Part shown: one piece after another, positions 20,680 to 27,149 of the stretch
How positions within the stretch are numbered: position 1 is the stretch's first letter
Layout of the letters: each line of letters opens with the position of its first letter
From: a virus
Virus record (IMG/VR): IMGVR_UViG_3300030110_003692
Coordinates: 1-40,148 of that record
Length of the DNA: 40,148 nt
Strand: one strand, 5' to 3'
Notes under the pieces: generated by a model
Told to the model about the DNA's origin: nothing
Database searches by the model: none
What the model saw: the letters and a program-made list of their open reading frames with translations, nothing else
Made by a program: the position numbers and the translations under genes

Positions 20680-21540
20680 CTACCTCGGTTGCATCATGTT
20701 ATAAGCAGAATATCCTGCTAAACCAGTTCCCACTGCTTGTGCTAACGGATTAGCTCCGGGAGCCGTGGTTGCTGTAAGTGTACTCTGTGTAGTAGGTAAA
20801 TTAGTCATAATACCTTTTAAGAACTCAACTCTTTGATATGGCTCGTATGCTCTTTGTAATGCAGTTTGTCTTTGAGCTTGAAGAGCTTGTTGTCCAATAC
20901 CTCTTTGTAATGCACCTGCTTGCATTTGAGTATTTATATCAGCTAAAGACATCGCTTGTTGTTGGGCACCCAATTGGCCTAACCCTTGGCCTGCAGCTAA
21001 TTGTGTTGAAGTTTGTAAACCTTGTTGTTGTTGTGCTGCACCTAATGCAGTTTGAAATCCTGCTGCTTGTGCTTGACCCATAGCCTCTAAAGTTCTTTTT
21101 TGTAATTCTGCTTGTTGTACACCTTCTCTACCACCACCAAAAGCTCCTGCATTCACAGCGTTAGCAGCTAATTGATTTTGAGCCATCAATCCTTGTCTTC
21201 CAATTTCATTAGTTACATATTGTTGGTAAGGGTTTAAAAATTGATTTATGTTTGGTCCCGCTGCAGCAGTTTGTTGTGCTCCAGTAAATGCACCAATACC
21301 AGATGTAACTGAACCAGCACCAACACCTGTTTGACCTGCTTGTGTAATACCTGCTCGCTCTAAAGGACTTAGAGGTGCAACTTGAATTCCTGGAAGATTA
21401 ACTGGATTCTTAGCTAAGTTTGCAGCTTCGTCATATAAGGCTAGTTTTCTAGCCTCTACTCCTGGTGCTTCTCTTGCAATACTAGTTTGTGTTCCTGTAG
21501 AGCCTGAACCACCTCCACCTCCACCACTGAATATACTCAT
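20680..21540 (-). CDS. Gln/Ala/Gly-rich virion protein, 286 aa
   Basis: Begins with a Gly-rich stretch SIFSGGGGGGSGSTGTQTS and contains INQFLNPYQQYVTNEIGRQG, NAVNAGAFGGGREGVQQAEL and long Gln-rich helices with AAQQQQGLQ. This block is familiar from marine podovirus genomes in the ejection-protein region, where the function is not established. It probably assembles as a long helical bundle in the virion core or tail. The start overlaps the GNAT-like gene stop (TAATG). Site 6 of the GC-rich motif lies near its 3' end. Confidence 0.6.
   Translation of the reverse strand: MSIFSGGGGGGSGSTGTQTSIAREAPGVEARKLALYDEAANLAKNPVNLPGIQVAPLSPLERAGITQAGQTGVGAGSVTSGIGAFTGAQQTAAAGPNINQFLNPYQQYVTNEIGRQGLMAQNQLAANAVNAGAFGGGREGVQQAELQKRTLEAMGQAQAAGFQTALGAAQQQQGLQTSTQLAAGQGLGQLGAQQQAMSLADINTQMQAGALQRGIGQQALQAQRQTALQRAYEPYQRVEFLKGIMTNLPTTQSTLTATTAPGANPLAQAVGTGLAGYSAYNMMQPR
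20756..20768 (-). promoter_or_regulatory. GC-rich 13-bp motif, site 6
   Basis: Minus strand CCACGGCTCCCGG, about 80 bases upstream of the next gene start (20677), encoding Thr-Thr-Ala-Pro-Gly. Confidence 0.4.
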
Positions 21541-21998
21541 TAGTTTAACTCCTTTTCAAATTCAATATGTCTAGACTTAAAACCATATTTTGGCATAACT
21601 TTTTTATATCCTGGTCTCATATAAGCTTTGACTTTTTTACAACCATTTACCCTAGCAAAAGTTTCTAAAGTATTAATTAATTTTTCTTCCCATAAATTCA
21701 TTTTTTTACCAGTACAAATTAATCCTTGTAATTCCTTAAAGTTTGGGTTCTCAAATACTCGAGTTGTTACAACACCATAAACTTTATTAGATTCATCCCC
21801 CTCTGATCCAAATACTAAAAACAATTGGTTGTCTCCAGATAAAAGTAATTCTTTAATATCATTAGGCTCTGCATAACCTCCACTGTAAACTAAAGCTTCT
21901 TTAATCATAAAATGAACTAAATCCCAAATATCCTCTACCTTAGAAGGAATAATGTGTAATACTTCAATATTGTTTTTAACTATCTTTTGTGCTTGCAT
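21540..21998 (-). CDS. GNAT-like internal virion protein (T7 gp13 type)
   Basis: A 152-aa protein with acetyltransferase-like order: IIPSKVEDIWDLVHFMIKEA, a strand-rich core (NQLFLVFGSEGDESNKVYGV), LINTLETFARVNGCKKVKA and a final YKKVMPKYGFKSRHIEFEKEL, the last matching the C-terminal strand and loop of GNAT proteins. T7 gp13 and relatives in cyanophages carry such a fold and are virion-assembly or ejection proteins. An acetyl-CoA loop (Q/RxxGxG/A) is not evident, so it may be catalytically inactive. Overlaps the 312-aa gene by 23 bases. Confidence 0.6.
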   Translation of the reverse strand: MQAQKIVKNNIEVLHIIPSKVEDIWDLVHFMIKEALVYSGGYAEPNDIKELLLSGDNQLFLVFGSEGDESNKVYGVVTTRVFENPNFKELQGLICTGKKMNLWEEKLINTLETFARVNGCKKVKAYMRPGYKKVMPKYGFKSRHIEFEKELN

Positions 21999-22914
21999 CG
22001 ACTAAATCATAAATTCGTTTTAATTTTTTTTGTTGATCATAAAAGAAACTAGCACCTGCTTTTCTCATGCTTTTATAACTTTTAGGATCTCCCCCAGATA
22101 AAATACCTGCACCTAAAACAGCGTCAGCTCTAGATACAAATTCTCCATCAGCTAATTGTGCAAGCATTGTATCTTCATCCTTGTCACCATTACCTGCACC
22201 ATCTTCAACATAACCTTTAGCTCTAACATAATTGTTGTAATCGTTTTCGTTATGGTCTGTTTTAGATGGTAAATAATTAACTCCACCTTGATTAAACTTT
22301 TTTACTGCAGTAGCTAAACCACCTTGATTTGCATAAAACATATTAGATCCATAAGTCTCATCTCTTGTTGGCATAGTGTTTTCTGCAGGTGTAAAGGCAC
22401 CTTTTAATTTAGCAGATTGTTCTCCATATGCTTTAGCGTAATCTTCTTCAGTAAATGGTGGATCTACTTCCTCTTCTTCTTGTAATAAAGGTAAAACACT
22501 TGAAGCTATAATAGCTGTTTGGAATGGATTTTCTTTTGCTTTTTTTAATAAGTTAGCAGCTATACCTTTTTTTTCTGCTGCCTCTACTACATTTAATCCA
22601 GATAATTCTCCACCTCTTGATACAATATCATTACCAAATTTATCTACACCTATAACTGTACCTTCAGGCATGTTTGCTTTATTTAAAAAACTTGTACCTA
22701 AATTTCCTTTAGGCATAGGTGCTACTGGCTGTGCTCCTCCTAATCCAATACTAGATAATGGAGCATTTTGAAATGATGCAGGCCCAATGCCTGATGCCCC
22801 TAATGCATAAGAACCACCACCAATTAAGGCAGCATCTCTTAATGCTCTCTTTGTTGATTTACCTCTAAGTTTTTGTACACCAAATGTGGCTAATGCTAAT
22901 GTAAATGGATCCAT
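21976..22914 (-). CDS. Virion-associated protein with FNQGGV motif, 312 aa
   Basis: Ala/Gly-rich N-terminal half with hydrophobic segments (IGGGSYALGASGIGPASF), an acidic LLQEEEEVDPPFTEEDYAK, and a C-terminal module reading GGLATAVKKFNQGGVNYLPS, GYVEDGAGNGDKDEDTMLAQ, LADGEFVSRADAVLGAG and KAGASFFYDQQKKLKRIYDL. I know that C-terminal module from many marine phages, where it ends tail or ejection proteins; no function has been proven to my knowledge. It is the first gene of the ejection-protein run and follows a promoter candidate. Confidence 0.6.
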   Translation of the reverse strand: MDPFTLALATFGVQKLRGKSTKRALRDAALIGGGSYALGASGIGPASFQNAPLSSIGLGGAQPVAPMPKGNLGTSFLNKANMPEGTVIGVDKFGNDIVSRGGELSGLNVVEAAEKKGIAANLLKKAKENPFQTAIIASSVLPLLQEEEEVDPPFTEEDYAKAYGEQSAKLKGAFTPAENTMPTRDETYGSNMFYANQGGLATAVKKFNQGGVNYLPSKTDHNENDYNNYVRAKGYVEDGAGNGDKDEDTMLAQLADGEFVSRADAVLGAGILSGGDPKSYKSMRKAGASFFYDQQKKLKRIYDLVDASTKDS

Positions 22915-22938
22915 AGTCTATTTTCCTAATAATAGCAT

Positions 22939-22967
22939 ATAGTATCATTTTACTTGTTAGGTTTCAA
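22939..22967 (-). promoter_or_regulatory. Sigma70-like promoter before the ejection-protein genes
   Basis: Minus strand TTGAAA at 22967-22962, exactly 17 bases, TACTAT at 22944-22939. It overlaps the last codons of the glycosyltransferase gene and points at the gene starting at 22914, separating the modification operon from the ejection genes. Confidence 0.4.
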
Positions 22968-23822
22968 CTCATCTACAAAACGTCCTTCATATTGGTGTTC
23001 CCCAACATGTATAATTTTGTCAGTAATAAAGGCATAGCATTTACCACCTATGTCCTTCCAGAGCTTACAGAATGAAAAGTCTTCTCCTAGATATGTCTTT
23101 GTTTCTGGGTCATGTATACAATCAAAAAAGTTCCACATGTGAGGTTTATCTACATAGGCTCCATTAATTACATTTTTTTGTACAATAGCTTTTTCTGGAT
23201 AATGTTTTATTAACTTATCAAATACAGATCTTTTAATCATCATACATCCTGTTGGGCTGTGAGTTACCTCTATAACCCCATCATTAATCTTTATATTGTT
23301 ATCGTTTTCAACTCTCATTGGATAAGTATTAAAAGAACTTTTTAAATCATTTATATTTTTTATTTCATTGTTTTTAATCCTTTCCATAGTCTTGTCCCAC
23401 ATAATAGTTTTTAAGGGATATGGTATAGATATTATATCCTTGTCTAATTCCAACATTTTAAAAATAGACTTAGAGTTAAAATATATATCTGAATCTATAA
23501 ATACCATATGGGTGTAATTAGATTCTAAAAAACCAGCTACACACAAGTTTCTACCCTGTGTCACTAATGATGATTTTACTAGTGAAAAATTTACTTTTAT
23601 TTTCTTTTCAAAGCAGAGTTTTTGGAACTCTAACAAGGCTTGTGTATAATGAATTGAACACTCACTGTGTACTGGGGTAGCAATATTTATTGATATACCA
23701 GAATACTCTGAGCTAGTATCTTTTGGTTTCCACATAGGAGCAATAGCTTTTTCATGAGTTGCTGAATTTACTTTTACTTCTTTAAGTGTTTGATAAGTAT
23801 CTTTATTTATTGTTTCTTTCAC
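22950..23822 (-). CDS. GT-A fold glycosyltransferase
   Basis: 290 aa. After a polar N-terminus comes a nucleotide-sugar domain: ISINIATPVHSECSIHYTQA (43-62), VKSSLVTQGRNLCVAGFLES (82-101), and HMVFIDSDIYF with the DxD-type motif Asp110-Ser-Asp112 that holds the metal and sugar nucleotide. Later residues (EVTHSPTGCMMIKRSVFDKL, LGEDFSFCKLWKDIGG) resemble acceptor-side motifs of GT2-like enzymes; EDxxFC is a common catalytic region. The sugar and acceptor are unknown; phage DNA, virion or a small molecule are all possible. Overlaps the GT4 gene by 20 bases. Confidence 0.78.
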   Translation of the reverse strand: MKETINKDTYQTLKEVKVNSATHEKAIAPMWKPKDTSSEYSGISINIATPVHSECSIHYTQALLEFQKLCFEKKIKVNFSLVKSSLVTQGRNLCVAGFLESNYTHMVFIDSDIYFNSKSIFKMLELDKDIISIPYPLKTIMWDKTMERIKNNEIKNINDLKSSFNTYPMRVENDNNIKINDGVIEVTHSPTGCMMIKRSVFDKLIKHYPEKAIVQKNVINGAYVDKPHMWNFFDCIHDPETKTYLGEDFSFCKLWKDIGGKCYAFITDKIIHVGEHQYEGRFVDELKPNK

Positions 23823-24738
23823 TAAGGGCTCCTTTCAAAAAACCTGTCCATTCATTTCCCTTTTTTTCCCAACTGTAAAATCTTTTATAAAACTTCTGTT
23901 GTTCTTCTAAATGTTCTTGCATAAATTCAGTATGTAAATAATTAGCAGCAATCTCTATAGCACTTCCTGTAGCTATACCCATACTTTCATAATCATTACT
24001 ATAATTTATATATACTGGCCATTCTGCACATGTTTCGTATAATGCTCCAAAGTTATTTGTAATTACATGAACTCCAGAAGCCAAAGCCTCTAAAGCTGAT
24101 GCACAAGAAGTTTCTTCAAATATAGATGGATAAACAAACATATCATAAGTAGGCATCTTTTCTAAAATATATTCATTTGGTTTATACCCAATATAATTTA
24201 CATTAGGTAATTTTTTAGCTTGTTCATATAAGGGTTCAAATCTTTCATCAAAATCTTTTTTAAATTCATCACCATAAACTTCTGTTGAACTATAAATATC
24301 CATTATAATGTTAGGGTTTTTTATTTCTTGCATTGCACGAAGAACAACATTTAATCCTCTCCATGGTGTACAGTGGTGTATTAATTTTACAGGATCTCCT
24401 TTTTTATAAATTTTTCTTTTTGGAAAATTATCAATACCATTTTTTATTACAATAGATCTTTCTGTTGGGATATCATGAAAGTATCTAAATTTTTCATAAT
24501 TCCAATGACTATTAAATACATACCAATCATATTCTTCATGACGAGATTTATTAGAAAAAAAAGGTTGTAAGTTTCCTTGATCCCAAGAATTTTTTTGCCA
24601 AAGAATATTTAATTTATTTGGATCAATTGGAACCTTACCAGGTATAGATGTACATATTTGTACTTGATCTAATAACTCTTTTGAAACATGTTTCTCCAAC
24701 AGTTCCATTTGTATTTCAGTAGCACCTCTAGGTTTCAT
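23803..24738 (-). CDS. GT4-type (GT-B fold) glycosyltransferase
   Basis: 311 aa. The C-terminal half is a GT-B donor domain: KLIHHCTPWRGLNVVLRAMQ, NVNYIGYKPNEYILEKMPTY, and MFVYPSIFEETSCASALEAL, which contains the E-x7-E nucleotide-sugar motif, followed by ASGVHVITNNFGAL. The N-terminal half has an acceptor-domain layout with YDWYVFNSHWNYEKF. Transfers a sugar from an activated donor, acceptor unknown. It starts at an ATGA overlap with the halogenase stop and overlaps the next glycosyltransferase, so the three enzymes are co-expressed and may share a product. Confidence 0.82.
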   Translation of the reverse strand: MKPRGATEIQMELLEKHVSKELLDQVQICTSIPGKVPIDPNKLNILWQKNSWDQGNLQPFFSNKSRHEEYDWYVFNSHWNYEKFRYFHDIPTERSIVIKNGIDNFPKRKIYKKGDPVKLIHHCTPWRGLNVVLRAMQEIKNPNIIMDIYSSTEVYGDEFKKDFDERFEPLYEQAKKLPNVNYIGYKPNEYILEKMPTYDMFVYPSIFEETSCASALEALASGVHVITNNFGALYETCAEWPVYINYSNDYESMGIATGSAIEIAANYLHTEFMQEHLEEQQKFYKRFYSWEKKGNEWTGFLKGALSERNNK

Positions 24739-26255
24739 TTATGTATATTGGTTTTTAAAAATTTTAATAATGTTGGCTTATTATCTATCACATTATTCCA
24801 TTCTTTTATATCATTATATCTTCTCTTATTTTCTGATAAAATTTCTCTTAATGGTAGGTTTGATTTTGTTAAATTTTTTAAAGTTTGCGAATAAAAATTC
24901 ATACCTGTCATTATATAATGTTCACCATACCGGCTACTGAAATATTGATTATCATTTCCAACATCATAACGAACGGCCATGTCTTTATGTATTTTATCTG
25001 TTTTTGCAAATTGTAAATAATTTTTGTTATATATATCTTTCCAATATTCAGTATCATTCCTTTTTGATAATGCATAATGTTCTGCAACAAAATCTGTGAA
25101 GTTATCAAAAAAATGTGTACATTTTAAATTAAAACAATCTTTGTCATATTGTGTTATAGAATCATGTCTTTCAAATACATCTAATAAATTTAACAAAAAT
25201 TCATGAACAGAAAGCAAACCATTTGATTCCAAAGGTTCTATAAATCCTGCTGCTAATCCTATTGCACATACATTTTTATAAAATATCTTTTCAAAACGAC
25301 CAACTCTCATACTTATATTTTTAAAAGAAGAGTTTGAATAATCATGTTTTTTGTAATCTAAATGTTTTTTAAATTGTTCTAAGGCTTCTTCGTCTGTTAC
25401 ATATTTATCAGAGTAAACATAACCAGTACCTATTCTTTCCCAACTAGGAATATTCCATACCCATCCATTTTCTATAGCTGTGCAATTAGTAAAAGGTTCT
25501 AATTCTTTTTCTTTATTTTTATAAGGTATTCTAGTTGCCCAAGCTTTGTTGTTGGGTAGTAAATCATTGTAACTTAAAAAGTTACCACCTATTTTATGCA
25601 TAAGTAAAGATTTAAAACCAGTACAATCAAAATAAATATCAGCCTCAAAATCATCTAAAGATTCTATACCTTGGTTACTTACTTTTATATTTTTTACATC
25701 TTGAACAATATGTTTTACTCCTTTAGGTATACAATAATTATTTTTTAACCAAGTACCAAATTTTGTAGCATCAAAATGGTAAGCAGTATCTGTTTTAAAA
25801 TCAAATCCAGGTAATTCATTATTTTCATTTTTAAAAAGTTTATTACTGTTTACTAAAGGCATACTAGAACTTATAAAATTTGCATAATCACTGTTAGGTA
25901 AATCTTTATTAAAATACTTTTGAACATACCAATTTTGTTTCCCTAGACCTAAGTTGTTTTCATTTGGTGCACCAAAAGGATAATGAAATCCACCATCATT
26001 CAATTTGTAAAAATTTTCAAAACGAATACTTAATTTATAACTAGCATCTGTATGAGGCATAAAATCTTCATCTTTAATTTCTAAAAATTCTAACCACCTA
26101 TTTATGTATCCTAGTGTGCTCTCACCGACACCTACTGTTGGTGTATCTGGAGACTCAATTAAAAATATTTTTTTAGTAGGGAAAGTTTTAATTAAAGTTG
26201 CAGCAGTCATCCATCCTGCTGAACCACCACCTAATATTATTATATCAGCTTTCAT
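24735..26255 (-). CDS. Flavin-dependent (tryptophan-type) halogenase
   Basis: FADH2-dependent halogenase of 506 aa, the usual family length. FAD-binding GGGSAGWMTA (Gly9, Gly11, Gly14), the Lys74 position (TDASYKLSIRF) that carries the hypohalous intermediate, the halogenase signature WVWNIP (265-270, WxWxIP) and EPLESNG (340-346) with the catalytic Glu343. All key elements are present, so it should be active given a flavin reductase. A viral homologue, VirX1 of cyanophage Syn10, halogenates aromatic compounds with a preference for iodide; whether this protein does so is unknown. It is followed by two overlapping glycosyltransferase genes. Confidence 0.93.
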   Translation of the reverse strand: MKADIIILGGGSAGWMTAATLIKTFPTKKIFLIESPDTPTVGVGESTLGYINRWLEFLEIKDEDFMPHTDASYKLSIRFENFYKLNDGGFHYPFGAPNENNLGLGKQNWYVQKYFNKDLPNSDYANFISSSMPLVNSNKLFKNENNELPGFDFKTDTAYHFDATKFGTWLKNNYCIPKGVKHIVQDVKNIKVSNQGIESLDDFEADIYFDCTGFKSLLMHKIGGNFLSYNDLLPNNKAWATRIPYKNKEKELEPFTNCTAIENGWVWNIPSWERIGTGYVYSDKYVTDEEALEQFKKHLDYKKHDYSNSSFKNISMRVGRFEKIFYKNVCAIGLAAGFIEPLESNGLLSVHEFLLNLLDVFERHDSITQYDKDCFNLKCTHFFDNFTDFVAEHYALSKRNDTEYWKDIYNKNYLQFAKTDKIHKDMAVRYDVGNDNQYFSSRYGEHYIMTGMNFYSQTLKNLTKSNLPLREILSENKRRYNDIKEWNNVIDNKPTLLKFLKTNIHK

Positions 26256-26297
26256 TTTGATTATTAGGACTTTAAAAATTGTCCAGATAATTAAACA

Positions 26298-26495
26298 TTA
26301 TTTTTTTGTGTGTGCTCCTAAAGAAACTCTTGTAACTTTAATTTCAAGGTCTTGTCTAAAGTCATCCACAGTAGTATCAGTATTGGGATCAGCAACATCA
26401 TTATCAAAATCAGTTTTGGTATCATAAACTTTACCTGTTCTTTTATGTTTAATTATTTCTTTTGCTGTTGCAGGAATTTTTGGTAAATCACTCAT
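26298..26495 (-). CDS. Hypothetical protein, 65 aa
   Basis: A small charged protein, MSDLPKIPATAKEIIKHKRT then GKVYDTKTDFDNDVADPNTD and a beta-like KVTRVSLGAH. Good ribosome site GAGGAG in front of the ATG. Many small phage proteins have a GKVY-type start of this kind and no known role. It precedes the halogenase by 42 bases and may be cotranscribed with it, or may belong with the small genes on its right. Confidence 0.6.
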   Translation of the reverse strand: MSDLPKIPATAKEIIKHKRTGKVYDTKTDFDNDVADPNTDTTVDDFRQDLEIKVTRVSLGAHTKK

Positions 26496-26507
26496 AGTTT
26501 TCTCCTC

Positions 26508-26645
26508 TTACTTTTGTCTACGTCCTTGTCTATTGTATTTTTTATTATTTTGCAACTTTTTTTTCTTGTTAGGATTTTTACAGTGTCTTCGAGGCCTTTT
26601 CCTAGGTTTATCTCTTTGAACAAAATCTTTAAATTTTTTAGCCAT
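26508..26645 (-). CDS. Very basic 45-aa protein
   Basis: MAKKFKDFVQRDKPRKRPRR and a second half with KKKKLQNNKKY and RQGRRQK; about half of the residues are Lys, Arg or His. Likely binds nucleic acid or a negatively charged partner. It overlaps the 116-aa gene by eight bases and follows a run of small virion-region genes, so a minor virion component is plausible. Short basic proteins of this kind recur at this place in marine podoviruses, in my recollection. Confidence 0.6.
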   Translation of the reverse strand: MAKKFKDFVQRDKPRKRPRRHCKNPNKKKKLQNNKKYNRQGRRQK

Positions 26646-26988
26646 TCTCCTGTGATCTATCTATTTGTGCATAACTTATTGCACCTTGTATTGTATTACT
26701 GCCTGTTGCTGCTTGCACTGTTATTGCATCTCCAGCTTCTAAATTTAAACCTTGAGGTGTAGCGTTAACTTGTGTTTTTGCAGCCACATCATCTCTAAAA
26801 AATTCGTACTCTGCACTTGAGTCGGACGAATCAACTAAATTCATGTTTACTAAAATAGCTGATGAAGCATCACTGTTAGAACAGTAAACGCTTTTTACAA
26901 TACATGTTGCATCACTAGGGCAAGTAAACACTGTAGTCTTCCCTGTGGTAGCTTGTTTGAAACCTTGATTTTTATATCTAATTGTCAT
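26638..26988 (-). CDS. Small beta-rich virion protein, 116 aa
   Basis: Sequence opens MTIRYKNQGFKQATTGKTTV and alternates hydrophobic strands with Asp/Ser turns: FTCPSDATCIVKSVYCSN, AILVNMNLVDSSDSS, LNLEAGDAITVQAATGSN. This is the pattern of a compact beta-sandwich such as tail-spike or decoration domains. Three Cys lie in the first third. It is coupled at both ends (ATGA with the 54-aa gene, eight-base overlap downstream) and sits just after the tail nozzle-like gene. Confidence 0.6.
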   Translation of the reverse strand: MTIRYKNQGFKQATTGKTTVFTCPSDATCIVKSVYCSNSDASSAILVNMNLVDSSDSSAEYEFFRDDVAAKTQVNATPQGLNLEAGDAITVQAATGSNTIQGAISYAQIDRSQENG

Positions 26989-27149
26989 GTTAAAAAGTAA
27001 TTAAAAGCATCTTGTTCATTTTTAAGTTCTTGTTGATAAGAAGTATTTAACTTATCTTGCATCGTTCGTAAAGACTGTGCTATTTGTCTTTGATTTTCTT
27101 CAGTATAATTTCGTGTTGGTTCTGGTATTACTATATCTACTCTTGCCAT
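26985..27149 (-). CDS. Small helical protein, 54 aa
   Basis: MARVDIVIPEPTRNYTEENQ followed by a Gln-rich amphipathic helix (RQIAQSLRTMQDKLNTSYQQ) and DAFNYFL. Start codon overlaps the tail nozzle stop by one base (TAATG) and its stop overlaps the next ATG (ATGA), so it is tightly coupled in the virion operon. Proteins of this size with a PEP-type start and Gln-rich helix are common after the nozzle gene in marine podoviruses; role unknown. Confidence 0.65.
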   Translation of the reverse strand: MARVDIVIPEPTRNYTEENQRQIAQSLRTMQDKLNTSYQQELKNEQDAFNYFLT

